64,000 nt of DNA from Megamerina dolium (lineage: Eukaryota; Arthropoda; Insecta; Diptera; Megamerinidae): contig OY978525.1 of assembly GCA_963854835.1 (NCBI GenBank), forward strand, positions 88,985,807-89,049,806. Reading direction: 5' to 3'. The position numbers and the translations under genes were made by a program. Each line of letters begins with the position of its first letter. The stretch's first letter is position 1. The notes under the pieces are model-generated. The model searched no databases. It worked only from the letters and a program-made list of their open reading frames with translations, and was not told where the DNA came from. This document shows, piece after piece, positions 25,621 to 38,060 of the stretch.

Positions 25621-26237
25621 TTTCCATTAGTAGTAAAAGAAGAATACTTCTGGAAATACTTCTAAGTTCTCCTAATACCGGAATTGCTTGGTAAAACTGT
25701 TAAAATCAAATGTGTTCATATTGAAATCACATTTTTATGCTATTGTTCAATATATCACAAATATTTATTAAGCGGTTGTTATTTTTTTGGTTTAAAATGC
25801 AATGTAATGGTGAATGGCAATGTAATGGTGAAACGCCATTTTTACAGTCATCTAAATATAACAAATACCTACTGCATGTTTTATTTAATTCAAATTTAGC
25901 CGACAAATGTGTGGTGCATTTTTTTAATTCGTTACACAATTCTGACCTTCAATTATAGTACACTTATTTTCTAGTAGGTATGTACAATTATTAAAAGTGT
26001 AATAACAATTTTCAACAATAAGACAGAGGTCAATGTTTATATTATAATTAATTCCATATTAAAAAAAAAGAAATTATTATTGCCCACATACGTTCATAGG
26101 TTTTAAGTAGTACCTCGCATATCAAAGCATAAATTGGATACAGTTTGACAATATAAATTTTAAAATATGCAAAGTATATGTATAAACAAATTAATAATAA
26201 TATAACAAGAAGTAAAATTCCATTATGAGTGTTTACT
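25621..26237. other. intergenic, no feature seen
   Basis: AT-rich; contains a short duplicated AATGGTGAATGGC/AATGGTGAAACGCC motif at 25803-25840. Nothing else. Confidence 0.4.
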
Positions 26238-26488
26238 TACTTCCTTATGTGGCCATAACAACCGAATATCGATTTAGGCCGAAAATAACATGCTTCGCCA
26301 GCCATCTCTGTTCTTTGCTAGCTGGCGCCAGTTAGAAATTCCAAGCGCCTTCAGGTTCTCCAGTATTTGGTCTTTCCACCGGAGGTTAGGTCTTCCTCTT
26401 CTGCGTCGTCCTCCAGCGGGTTCCGAATATAACACCTTCTTAGCTGGGGCGTGTTCTTAAATTCGCTCGACATGACCTAGCCAGAGCA
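26238..26488 (-). mobile_element. RTE-like LINE 3'-terminal fragment
   Basis: Matches the 3' 250 bp of copies A and B (from TATGTGGCCATAACAACC to TCGCTCGACATGACCTAGCC). Its simple-repeat tail reads GTAAGTAAAC on its own strand. A typical dead-on-arrival 5' truncation. Confidence 0.85.
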
Positions 26489-26989
26489 GTGTTTATAAAG
26501 TATAAATCGGCTAGATAAAATATACGCATAATCGTCGGAGCATAAAGGCGCATGTGCAACAAGAAGTTTTATATACAATTAAAATCGCCTCTTTTTGCAA
26601 TCAAATTTATTTAATCATTGATAGTTCCATACACATTGACTTATTTAGTAGCATATGTTGGAATGCAGCTACATGCATATTTTGCTAATACGAATTCTTG
26701 TCCTTTTACAAATGTGTGAGCGCAGACAAAGTAAGAGACACATTACTACTTTGCCGATATTGCACGCTTCCAAAGCTGTTGCTAGCTGATGGTGTTTTAT
26801 CAAACTCGGTTAAGTCTTAACTTCTCTGTGTTTGATGTAAAATTAAGCGTTTTAGTGATCAATCGCATACTGACATGATCAAATGCTTATACGTCGCGTG
26901 TGTGTCGAAATATGTTCATATAAGAAAAACGGCAAACAATTAAAGTTACTGCAATAAATAATATCTAAATATAGTTTTCTTAATTCAAA
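26489..26989. promoter_or_regulatory. upstream region of the plus-strand secreted-protein gene
   Basis: Contains a TATAAG motif at 26919-26924, 66-71 bp before the ATG at 26990. The spacing is comparable to the TATA-like box of the minus-strand peptide gene. Weak evidence on its own. Confidence 0.35.
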
Positions 26990-29900
26990 ATGTTTCTGCT
27001 TAAAAATCATCAAGTATTTGTGATTGTAAGTGAATCTTTTACAACATAGCCTTTTATGTTAGCTGAAAATTGTAAAAATTAGTTTATCCATAAATTAAAA
27101 GGTTTAATTAATAAATTTTTTTTACATATATCCAAAATTTAGAGTTTCAATGTCATATTGATGAATAAAGATATTTGCATATTTTACAAGTCATCGAGAT
27201 TGAGCAACGTTATATTGAATTAATCATATATTGTGATGCAGCGCTAAACTATTATGTGCAATATATATTTATGAACAAAAGGTTGGGCCAATAAGTTACT
27301 GAAAATTGAAGTAAGAACAATCTACTCCGCAAAACATTTTGCTCGTCAAAAACAGTCTTTAAAAAAATTGTTTTGTTGCGACAGTCACTTGAAACCGACT
27401 CCTTCTTACGGGCATTTCCATACAAACGGAAAAATGCGTTTCGTGTGCTCATCAAACACTAATTATTGAGCGAAAGTCGTAACACAAACCTAACAAAAGC
27501 TTCAACGTGTTATGTGAACTCTGCAGCATCGAGTGGAAACTTCCGCACTTGAGGTCACCACACCAGAAATTGTCGATAAAACACAGAGTGATATTGTGTG
27601 AAGCTTTTCCTCATAATTGAATATCAAGCTCAATTGTTTTTCAACTTCAAAGGAGTAATTGGCATTGATAAATTTCAATCCGAACGTGTTTTTGTATCAT
27701 TTTGAAGTCGCAAATCAAGCATGGACTAATCACAATACACCAGAGGCCAAGGTACGATACAGTCAGTACAGTGGAGTTGATGAACGGTAGCCATAGAAAG
27801 TAAGATGGGTCTGTCAGCCAATAAGATATTGGATCGATTCGGCTCCGATTTGAAGTAAAAACAACCACATTATGGTGAGGAAAAAGTGCTCTTCCACAAG
27901 TTCATCACATTGGTGCACAAGTCTGTAATATCAATGAAAAAGTTGCATGAATTATGTTACGAATTGCTCCCACATCTAGCACATTCTCCAGATTTGAGCC
28001 ATTAAGAATATTTCCTATTTTAAAATAAGTAGAAATTTGTGGGTCAAATAAAAGGTGGATGATGATGGCCTCGAGAAATCAAATTATTTGCAGATCATAC
28101 ACAAATTGAAAAAACGTTGGATGCAGTTTATCCAGCCAAAATGAGACTATGTTAAAAATTAATGTTAGCTGAAATGTATAGGGTGTTCTTATTACTATTA
28201 TCATGGACTTATTGCCCCACTTTGTATGCATAAACTCTATAACGAAAAGCTAATCTTATTATGTGGGTGTCTAAGCGGTTAAGTGTTGGACAGTTCAGCT
28301 GCCTGAGTACTAGAAATGTATTGAAATGTATTATATTGATACTGACAGCTTTTTTCAGTTCAAAATCATGCATATCAGTCATGTATCATACTTCCGCGGA
28401 ATGAAAGGAATCACTTTACGCTATAACTATTTAGATAGGACTTTGTGCAAAAAGTTTGTGAGACCGGCTTGCAATTGAGCCACACACATGGTTTTGGTCT
28501 TGGCTGTTCAACCCAGAAACAATAAATCATTATCGATTTCAACCGTGCTGTGTGACGTGAAAGCCTGATATTATTAAGTCTGATATGGGTAATCCAGAAA
28601 CGATTTAGGCTTTGCAAAATTATGCTGACAGAATGCACTGCTGCGAAATCAGCCGAGGCACTCATATCAATAAAATAATAAATCCATTTGGACCATTTTA
28701 TATTACTGAAATATATAAATATATAGTTTAAAATTCTTTACAAGAGCTCAGAAATAAAGCGTAGTGTTTTCAAAAAGCCATGTATAAATCGGACTGGCAT
28801 GTGTCTGCTAATGCGGCTGCTCAGTAGCAAGATTTTACATCGTTGATTTTACAACAGTTTATATTTTTTCAATCTTGCCTACTTAAGTCCATAAGTCGTT
28901 ATAATTGACATTGTTTTTACGTTTCAACATATTCCATGAAAATATAACAAAAAGCGATGTTAAAAAAAATGGGAGAAAAATATTGATTTGTAAGATCATT
29001 CGGTACCTGTCGGGAAGCAATTGGCAATTCTTCCGGCAGTAACAATTTGCCACGGAAAAGCTTCTAAAAGGCGACAAAGCTCAGAAAAAGTGATGTCGCA
29101 AGAATACTGCCGTTCGGAACCGGCTAATATAAGTAGCTCCCTTCTAATAAAAAAATAAATATGTGGCACTTAAAGCCCCAAAGGGCTCGTTGGCCGAGCT
29201 TCTCTTCCATTACTGTTGTGCGTCTTAAATTTGAACAGTGTTAGAAGGGACCTACTTATTTTAGCCGGTTCCGAACGGCAGAACACTTGTGACATCACTT
29301 TTTCTGAGCTTTGTCACAGAGTTCTTTTAGAAGCTTTTTCATGGCAAGTTGTTACTGTCGGAAGAATTGCCAATTGCTTGCCGACAGGTACTCCCTTCTA
29401 ATACTCTCCAAAATTTAACACGCACAACAGTAATGGAAGAGATATATTTATTTATTTATTTTTTTAAGATCATTCGATCTTGAATGTTAAAAGTGTATCG
29501 AAAATGGGATATGCCAATTCTTTATTCTTTCTGTTTTACAATTGAAAAATAAAATATAATATATTATTTTGTATTTTAGCGATTTATGTCATGCTCTTTT
29601 ATATGACAAATAATTGACTAATTGCGTTACCGATTCTAAAGCACCTTAGTCAAAATTGTCTTTCATTATTGCTGTGCTGTTTATATTAGTCGATTCCGAA
29701 AAACATAATTGATGTAATATCAGTTTTTATGAGCTAGGTCCAAGGTTTTCAATTGTCGCAAAACTTTTGCTTGCGATATTTGGCTCTGGCGATAATTGGT
29801 AATTAGAGTAATTATCATTTAGGTTAGGTTAGGTTATGTGGCTGCCCTCTCTCTGAGAGAACACACTTAGGTCAGAAAGGCCCATTGTGATACCACTGAG

Positions 29901-31533
29901 CTTCTCTTCCAATGCTGTTGTGCGTGTTAAATTTGGACAGCATTAGAAGGGACCTACTTATATTAGCCGGTTCCGAACGGCAGAACACTTGTGACATCAC
30001 TTTTTCTGAGCTTTGTCACAGAGTTCTTTTAGAAGCTTTTTCATGGCAAGTTGTTACTGTCGGAAGAATTGCCAATTGCTTGCCGACAGGTACTCCCTTC
30101 TAATACTCTCCAAAATTTAACACGCACAACAGTAATGGAAGAGATATATTTATTTATTTATTTTTTTTAAGATCATTCGATCTTGAATGTTAAAAGTGTA
30201 TCGAAAATAGGATATGCCAATTCTTTATTCTTTCTGTTTTACAATTGAAAAATAAAATATAATATATTATTTTGTATTTTAGCGATTTATGTCATGCTCT
30301 TTTATATGACAAATAATTGACTAATTGCGTTACCGATTCTAAAGCACCTTGGTCAAAATTGTCTTTCATTATTGCTGTGCTGTTTATATTAGTCGATTCC
30401 GAAAAACATAATTGATGTAATATCAGTTTTTATGAGCTAGGTCCAAGGTTTTCAATTGTCGCAAAACTTTTGCTTGCGATATTTGGCTCTGGCGATAATT
30501 GGTAATTAGAGTAATTATCATTTAGGTTAGGTTAGGTTATGTGGCTGCCCTCTCTCTGAGAGAACACACTTAGGTCAGAAAGGCCCATTGTGATACCACT
30601 GAGCTTCTCTTCCAATGCTGTTGTGCGTGTTAAATTTGGACAGCATTAGAAGGGACCTACTTATATTAGCCGGTTCCGAACGGCAGAACTCTTGTGACAT
30701 CACTTTAACTTAGTTTTTGTCACAGAGCTCTTTTAAGAAGCACTTTTGGCAAATTGTTACTGTCGGAAAAATTGCCAATTCTTGCCGGCAGGTGGGTACC
30801 GTTCGAAAGAAAAATCTTTTCGATATTAAATTTTGTTATGCTTCAGCCGGGGATTGAACCCACGACCTACAGATCAGAAGGCCAACGCACTAACCACTGA
30901 GCTACGGCACCCACTAATTATCATTTACGAAGTCAATTATTTATTTATATTGAAAATCGCTCTTTGGTAGAAGTTAAGTTCTATAAAACGGCGATAATTA
31001 CACTCAAATTGGCAAACCGGTTGTCAATTGTTTGCGCCCTAGCCAAATATATATTATATAACAATATTATTATCGTTATTATAATCATCTTAGAATTTTG
31101 AAAATCTTCATTTTTCGAAATAATCTTTTAATTCTTCTTTTTATGCATTTTGGCAGTTGTCGATATTAGTATTTTACACATTGCCGATCGCAGAATGCGG
31201 TATTTATCAATTGATCACAGAAGCATTACAAAACAACGTTGCTGGTGAGCCGATACTTCATAAAACGACGACGTGGGATTTTAATCCAGAAGATAGTCAG
31301 AAAAGGAGGTCACTTTTTTATGAGGTAATTAAGTGGACAACCTATTTTATTGACATTAAATAAATAAATAAGAAATCTTTTAGACTAATGGTTTTCGGGC
31401 GGCCCATTATATTGAACGTATTGGACTTGGTTTGGATGGTCGTGAACAAGAACGACGCATTGTTCAAGGTGAACGTGATGTGGGACGACTAAATGGTGAA
31501 CATAATATTAACTATCCAGTGAACACAGTGTAA
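26990..31533 (+). CDS. small secreted protein, three exons (117 aa)
   Basis: Unrecognised family, but a clean model. Exon 1 is 26990-27025 (MFLLKNHQVFVI), donor GTAAGTG. Exon 2 is 31157-31324, acceptor GGCAG, beginning LSILVFYTLPIAEC, which completes the signal peptide, then GIYQLITEALQNNVAGEPIL and WDFNPEDSQKRRSLFYE. Exon 3 is 31384-31533, giving TNGFRAAHYIERIGLGLDGR, EQERRIVQGERDVGRLNG and a stop after INYPVNTV. Both introns are phase 0; 354 nt in total. The mature protein is hydrophilic with one Cys at the likely cleavage site and dibasic sites (KRR, RR). AATAAA follows at 31604-31609. The 4.1-kb intron 1 is full of SINE and mariner DNA. Architecture matches the genes at 2938 and 15296. 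Likely secreted; function unknown. Confidence 0.85.
27285..28165 (+). mobile_element. decayed mariner element in intron 1
   Basis: The clearest block is at about 27945-28030: YELLPHLAHSPDLSH, stop, EYFLF, against the mariner signature YELLPHPPYSPDLAPSDYFLF. The third catalytic Asp position is lost to a stop. Downstream IEKTLDAVYPAKM resembles the C-terminal helix. The left boundary is a guess. Confidence 0.6.
28166..28990. other. intron sequence, no feature seen
   Basis: Within intron 1 of the secreted-protein gene. A minus-strand open frame at 28411-28665 has no supporting features; the moderately GC-rich 28430-28660 stretch may be unidentified repeat DNA. Confidence 0.35.
28995..29443. mobile_element. 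head-to-head SINE fragments
   Basis: A plus-oriented SINE body (28995-29140) ends in an A/T tail and GTGGCACTTAAAGCC starts a minus-oriented copy at 29162. That copy runs to about 29395, where it joins a second inverted piece of its own 3' end (CTCCCTTCTAATACTCTCC ... CAACAGTAATGGAAGAG, 29393-29440). The result is a foldback with 3' ends on both sides. Confidence 0.75.
29196..30600. repeat. recent tandem duplication, period 703 bp
   Basis: Sequence from about 29255 to 29900 is repeated at offset 702-703 almost without change (I noticed only AATGGGAT/AATAGGAT, CTTAGTC/CTTGGTC and a T-run length change). A third partial unit starts at 30601. Each unit holds SINE foldback pieces plus unique DNA and a TTAGGTTAGGTTATG stretch. 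It lies in intron 1 of the secreted-protein gene. Confidence 0.9.
30601..30914 (-). mobile_element. tRNA-derived SINE, nearly full length
   Basis: Minus orientation: body with GGTTCCGAACGGCAGAACTC, then GGTACCGTTCGAAAGAAAAA, then the tRNA-like head complement (GGGGATTGAACCCACGACC, CACTGAGCTACGGCACCCAC). It forms the start of the third unit of the 703-bp duplication. Confidence 0.88.
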
Positions 31534-31603
31534 TATTAAAATTTACTTAATTAATTAATAGTTCATTCATTACTTTTGAAAAATATAAAAAAATTTAATT
31601 TAT

Positions 31604-31609
31604 AATAAA
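31604..31609 (+). promoter_or_regulatory. polyadenylation signal AATAAA
   Basis: AATAAA, 71 bp after the stop codon of the secreted-protein gene. Confidence 0.65.
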
Positions 31610-32834
31610 ATCGCATATAATAACAAATAATATGATTTCTTACTGTAATTACTTCAATTGTTGTTTTATTCTTTTTGCTATTATTCGCACTATTTATTTT
31701 AATTGAATATCATAATTGAAATACGAATAATATACTAATTGTCAGTATGATTAATTTTCTTGCATACTCATACATTTCATTGTACATAGTACGAAGTAGC
31801 AGAGGTAGTGGTACTGATAATAACAAGGACAATAATATAATGACGATTTAATTTATTGGCATTATTTATATGCCAATGCAGACATATGCTCCACATGTAT
31901 GACACGATTGCGGTTCATAGGTACCTACATCCATACATATGTATGGGTATGTGCATATGTTAGTTGTATTGTGATGTGTATGCTTCTCAGCAAGGATTTA
32001 CATAATTTGTCATTTACGGGAGACGACTACAATGTATGGTGGAACATACGTCGCTGTACGAGTATATTCGTACTATGTATAAACGTACATTTAGCGTCAA
32101 TTAGCAATGAAGTGTGCGCACCGCAGAAAATAAAATGAAATCTCAACTGGATTTAATAAACGTTATTAGCGTATTGTTAAGCCTACTTATTACATAGAAG
32201 CTGCTATTGCATTGTCGTCAACATCATTAATGCTATTCTGCGTACGAGTAGTTACATTATCATGGACTTATTTTTGTGCTGTCAGAATTGGTTGATTCGG
32301 TTTGGTTTGGCTTTGCAGCAACAATTGCATAATTACAATTGTTCTGTAATTATATTTGTTGTTATTGTTGTTGTCAGTACAAAACAAAGATACTTTATAA
32401 TTTCATAATTTCAAATTTGTGTAATTTGAGCCAATTTTCTACTTGCGTAATGAGGACAATATATAAGTACATGCAAGCATAATTATAAAAGTTACATATA
32501 TGTATGTGTGTTTTGATATTTAAGTATGATAGTTAGAATTAATTATATGTACTTAATAAGTTGTATAACATTTATTTGTTTTCAATTTGACACTGTGCCA
32601 CTACTTGACACGAAAGTAACAATATTCTTCACTTATCCGAATATTATCAAATTGACATACGACCCCGGGTTAATAAAGCTGAAAACAAAATCTTTGTGAC
32701 ATATAAATAAATTAAGTTAAAGAAATTGCATATTTTTAGGATGATTTTTTTTAATAGAATAATTTTATAATCGTTATAATGCAGACAGTAAAAATGACCT
32801 TACAGTCGGTTCGGCCGCTTATATACAATATTGT
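31610..32834. other. intergenic, no feature seen
   Basis: AT-rich with short TACATATGTATG-like motifs; no gene or named repeat recognised. Confidence 0.45.
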
Positions 32835-32842
32835 CTACACAC

Positions 32843-33729
32843 CAGAGTTGTAGTGTGGTCATTTACCCTTTTAATTCTTTCATTTAAATGTGCAAAAAAT
32901 TATAGAAGTTTTTTTTTTTTTATATTACAATTTGTTTGTTTGTTTTTCGTAATTTTTTTAATAAATTGAGAAATAAATTGAGAAATATGCGTACATATAT
33001 GTACGCATATTTACGTATAATGCGTAGATATGTAATATTATATAATGATCCGTTAATTTCTTTTCAAACGTGAATTTCTTCAAAATGAATCTTGTGAGAT
33101 AAATTTAAAAATATGTTCAAAAGAAAGTGAAAATTTAATTAATTGTGAGAATTTAAGAAACGCAACAAACCAATTAAATACCTCAAACAACTAACCTTAC
33201 AAACATTTCAAAACCAAAAATTTATAAACTACAATTCGTTTATTTATGTGAATAATAACAGCTGATTGGTTTTGTCATGGTATAATAACACAAGGTAGAG
33301 CCATTGGGAAGAGTTCTCATGAATGAAGGAGAAAAGGTAAATAAAACAACAACAAACACATGGGAAAGAAGAAGCAGAAGTTGAAAAGAAAACAAGAAAC
33401 ATACTATCTTGACAGATAGTATGTTTCTAGTATGTACTAGCCAGTTTCTGACATATGGCGTATCCAAGAGGAATTTTTTGTAGTTGCTCTACCTTCATAA
33501 TAATACCATGGGTTTTGTTCCAAAGCAGCTAGGCTTTTTATGGTAGTAAATAATATCATATGGGATAAGAATGGGATTGATTTTTTCCAGTCCCACTCTT
33601 TACTGAATGGGAAAGTGTGATAATTTTAAGCTTTTGAGAATGATGAATGGTTCGTCTGTCATTCTTTAACGAATTCGAAGCAAAAGAGTGAAGTGAATTC
33701 CGTAATGATTCAATTCTTTTACAGCTCTG
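32843..33729. mobile_element. short hAT element (copy 2), perfect target duplication
   Basis: Begins CAGAGTTGTAGTGTG and ends CTTTTACAGCTCTG. Exact 8-bp duplication CTACACAC on both sides (32835-32842 and 33730-33737). 887 bp, no coding capacity. Colinear with the ends of hAT copy 1, and it carries 48 bp (33107-33154) matching the Jockey-like ORF1 region nested in copy 1. Confidence 0.92.
33396..33427. repeat. perfect 14-bp hairpin inside hAT copy 2
   Basis: GAAACATACTATCT, loop TGAC, then its exact complement. The matching site in copy 1 (about 7970-8000) lacks the palindrome. Confidence 0.85.
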
Positions 33730-33737
33730 CTACACAC

Positions 33738-34083
33738 ATGTATACATATATCTTTTGTGCAGTTAATGAATCTTGTTACTACTTCTTTCTACATGCCAAA
33801 TATCGTTGTCATAGGTGGAAGACTAAATAAGTTATGGTGGTGTAAAGTTTTTATTCCAACAATGTTAATTCACACGTCAAATATGGTTGATGGGGCTAAA
33901 TAAAATAGTGGGCATGAGATTCCTAGCATAGTGATCCCAAAATTATTTTTCCCTTCAAAACTACTTTAAATATCAAATATGGTTGTCCTAGATGAAAGAT
34001 CACGTAAATTATAACGAAACTCAGATCAGCGATGTCAAGTTTGCCAATTTGCTCATTTCATAAGAGATGTGGGGAGAAATTGA
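33738..34083. other. degenerate repeat-like sequence
   Basis: Contains spaced phrases such as TTGGTGGAAAACTAAA-like and CAAATATGGTTG variants, reminiscent of the internal units at 47552-48794. Too decayed to assign. Confidence 0.3.
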
Positions 34084-34194
34084 ATTTGAAAGAAAAATCT
34101 TTTCTATATTAAAATCATGCTTCAGACGGGGATTAAATCCATGTCCTATATATCAGAAGCACAACGCACTATCCACTGAGCTGTGGCACCCACA
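34084..34194 (-). mobile_element. tRNA-derived SINE, head fragment
   Basis: GAAAGAAAAATCTTTTCTAT, then ATGCTTCAGACGGGGATTAAA and CACTGAGCTGTGGCACCCAC, a diverged minus-oriented SINE head. Confidence 0.75.
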
Positions 34195-36529
34195 ATTATT
34201 TTTCCACCACAATTATTTTTTAAGTGTATGTGGGAGAGGCAATTTCTGCAGTGACTTTTTTATCGTACAAACCTAATTCGGTAGAGTAACGAATTTGTTA
34301 GGACCAGAGAGTTAGGTCTTCCGGAATTAAGGGATTGTTTCCAGAGCCACAAAGTATCTTGGGGTAACTTTGGGGTTAGTATGGAAGGCAATTGCTAATT
34401 CCCAATTGGAGATTTTGATAACCATCAGAGAAAATTCAGCATCACAAGGGGGAGCTTGAAGAAGCTGGGTGTTAAATAAAAATGGCAGTGTAATTAAAAT
34501 ATATTTCTACAATATACCTATATTAATGCAGCACATCGGTCTTGTAGCACAGCATTCTGATTATATATATATTTTTTCATTATTGTTAACAAGCATAAAA
34601 CTAAAAGATATATAAAAATATTGAGAGGTAAATTGAGCATAAAAACATTATGAAAGCCAGTTAATTAACTCTCTATGAAACAACATGCTACAATATAACA
34701 AAATAATTTGTTATATTGTAGAATATGCATAAATCGCTCTTCGACGTAAACGTACTATATGTATGTATATAGTTACATATTTTAACAATTTTGTTTGTAT
34801 GTTTGTACTGTTACAACTAAAAAAGTGTAGTGGTAAGTATGCGTTTATTTAATAACGTACAACTAAAAAAAATATGATGACACAGAACGAAATTGATATA
34901 TTTACATACAACATAACCAAGGCTGATAAGTATGCTACAAACATTTGTATAACAAATATTACGGGTTTACCCAATTACGTACTCATTATCCCTTGATCAA
35001 ATGAACAATAACAAGAACATATTATGCGATTCATGATTGTACCATATGATGTACGAGTACGTAAATGATTGGAATTTTATTTACGTTTGTCATTTAAAAC
35101 GACAACAACGACAGCAACAGCAACAACATCAATAAATGACAAAAGACCGGATTTACAATATGTACACGCTCATACTTATCATTGATTTACGCATTCATAT
35201 ACACCTATACGCACACAGGAAATTTCATTACGTACGCACACATGCTTAAGCTCATATGTATGTACCTATGTATGTACTCGTAATTATAGTGAATGTCATC
35301 AATTGTATGTGATAACACCATAAAATTGTTTAATAAACTTTTAATCAAACGACGTAAATAATGTGGAATAACAACGGAATGATGATATGTAGGTAGTAGG
35401 TATAGGATATGAGTTTGTGTATAAGCATTGTGTGGGAATTTTCGATGACAACAAAAGCTGTTGTGGTTTATAGCACTAATTTAATATAACCGCTATCGGA
35501 CGCGCCTTTTTCATAGAACACACACATATACACACACTCGCAAAATAGATATATGTACATAAATCTATTATTGGACTTGTATTATCGGTTATACAAATTT
35601 CCTCTGTTCCATTTGTTCCATGTTCGTTAGTGATATTAATATTTTATTAAAACAAATTGAACATTGAAATCGATGTGTTGCTGTCGTTACTGCTTGTTGG
35701 TTTTTATGTTTTATATTTACATTAAATTTGCGATAACGTTTGGTATGTGTGTGAGTTTTTATGCATTGATTTGACAATACAACACCACACATTAATTCAC
35801 ACACGAATACGACTACCTGTGCGGTATTATAAATTCATCATTAACATCACTGTATTGTTTGTTTCTGGTGTGCTGTTGTGGTGTTCGCTTTATCACTTTT
35901 GACACGAATTACATACTGTGAAAAAGGATTATTAGTAATAAAAATATTACTATTATAGGGCGTTGGAGTTAATTTCGATGGATTGTACCAAAAATTAAAT
36001 ATTTATTTCGAAAAAACAAAAAATGATCAAGTCTAAGATATTCAATGAATCTGCAAATTACTGCAAAACGTTTCACATAGACCTTCAGAGTACGTAGAGT
36101 ACAATATTTCGCAATGCACCGATACTAGTAGGGTAATCTATTCTGAATTTTTTTAAATGAAATCCGATACATACATGAATAGATACATGTATTGTAAATG
36201 CACATGCTTCCCAATCATAGATACTACATATGAATAGGTAAATATAATAAAAATTATATTTTGGTAAATGAATGTTGTGGAGTGTGATAAGCAATCAATA
36301 TGTTAATGAAGTTACACAGCAAACAATTAATTGAGCCATGTTAACAATATAAATTTACTGATAATATAGATATTGTACATATACAATACTGAACATAATA
36401 TAGGAATATTAGATATGCATTAGATACATTAGATTGGTTAAGACTTGTGTGGAGAACATTAAGGACGCTTTCATTTTTAAGTTTCGGGTACCAACAGCTC
36501 AAAATAGATACCATATGAAATATGATCCA
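34195..36529. other. intergenic, no gene seen
   Basis: AT-rich; many CATATGTA/GTACATA-type short motifs and CA(A/G)-rich stretches (35098-35135). Open frames at 35589-35804 and 36085-36294 lack support. Confidence 0.45.
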
Positions 36530-38060
36530 ATTTAAAGCAAATTAGCATGTGTTTGAAAACCTCTAAATCGAAAAATTATTGTGTAGTAGCTTAAAGTCTG
36601 AGTGATTTCTGAAGAAATCGGAGCAGATTTGATGATCTGTACCGTGGACCTTAAACCTGATTCAGGAGAAAGTAGGAAAAACACACTAGAAATGGTCCGT
36701 CGTCTCATCAGCCTGCCCACAGGCTGAGAAAGAATGCACATTTTGATAGTGCCCATAGAAAGTGTCCAATTACCAGGTCGACTAGTAGTATGATATTGTC
36801 GCTGCTCACAGGCAGTATAAAAAGTGACCACCTAACTGAAATGATAGGTATTATGGTTTTTGACTATCTACAACCTCTATAGACCTATCAAATCGACTTA
36901 TAGACTGAAACAGCTTGCTTATCGTGGCTTTCGTGGCAATACTTTCCAAGTTTTTAGTACGATCCTGGATGACCTGTAGTAAATTCACGTCAATGCCACA
37001 TTTATCCAATACCGTTAAAGGGCCTTATCTGTGTCCATTAAGTAACATCCTAGCCTTTATGGCCTCTCCTTGGATGAATACCAACGCATCAAGAGCTGCG
37101 TCAGACGTAGTTGGGAAAGCCCCAGTACAATCGGAGTATCTTTTTACGAACTTGCATTTCGCGCAATTTGCTAGAATCTATGATATCATTGGACCTGATC
37201 ATAAATATCTTACGCCTCCTAGAGTGTTCTTTGTCAACGTTGGCAAACTATGGAATTTCCTTGCAAAAATGAGTAAAACTTAGGATAATGTGAGACGTTT
37301 TAAACTGGCTGTGTTTAATTCCTTCAAGCAACTTTCTCTTTTCCTTTTCTTTTTATGTAAGATTCCGTTGGGAGTATGACCCCACGTCTTCTCGAAGACA
37401 TCCTTGCATTGTTAGAATGCAGCCAATACTTTCGATATCTCCAGGATTATTTCCGGGTATTCAATCTCCTTGGATAGTTGAATAGTGACTCCTCCGAATG
37501 CAGGAAGAATGTGATACGATCAAACCAGTTCTAGCGGGATTAACCGATAGTCAATTAACCCGGAAACAAGATTCAAAAATATTCAGTATACCCTGCACTT
37601 TCCTACAGAGTATAGGATATGACAAGTAGACCATCCTCCGTCCGCGCCCTGTCGATTCCACAGCGACTGTCAGACTCACGCATAATATCGAATGTAGCAT
37701 GATCAAATGCACTCTCTACGTTCAAAAAGATGCCCATGTCGTAATTTTAACTGACAGGGACCTGCTGTACTATGTTGTGGAAGGCCAACTCTATAGGTAT
37801 GCTGAAATGGAGACAACTAATGAGCTTTTTGCGACTACCCATGTATGTTCAATTCAGACATTCCAGATCTTTTAACATGAATGAAATCAGGCTGATCAGT
37901 CTGACGCTTCTTGGGTTAGTGCAGCCATCTCTTCCAATTCTTGGGATGAAGGCAATTCTTAATAGCCTCTAGGATCATGCATAAGCACAGGATAGGCTGT
38001 GCAAAAATTTCTCAAACCTCTTTAGTTAGGCTCTATGCTCTCCGTTAATGTGACAGGGCA
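36530..38060 (-). mobile_element. decayed LINE with RNase H-like tail
   Basis: Minus strand, broken frames. Near 37700-37750, GIFLNVESAFDHATFDIMR corresponds to the RT motif LDIEGAFDN. Near 37360-37420, KDVFEKTWGHTPNGI corresponds to the post-RT block CKKAFGKTWGL.PK. At 36531-36830, TSRPGNWTLSMGTIKMCIL then SQPVGRLMRRR resembles the T-G-H-W-x-x-G-x-H-A region after RNase H in I/LOA/Jockey-type LINEs. The clade is not certain. No intact frame. Confidence 0.6.

Noticed and set aside
29838..29858. TTAGGTTAGGTT stretch as telomere-like repeat
   Set aside because: Only two to three units, internal and duplicated with its flanks; flies do not use TTAGG telomeres.
29196..30914. CRISPR-like direct repeats
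   Set aside because: Eukaryotic DNA with a 703-bp period and no short repeat-spacer pattern.
36915..37283. Plus-strand 122-codon frame as a gene
   Set aside because: Lies antisense to the decayed minus-strand LINE, whose RT motifs explain its openness.
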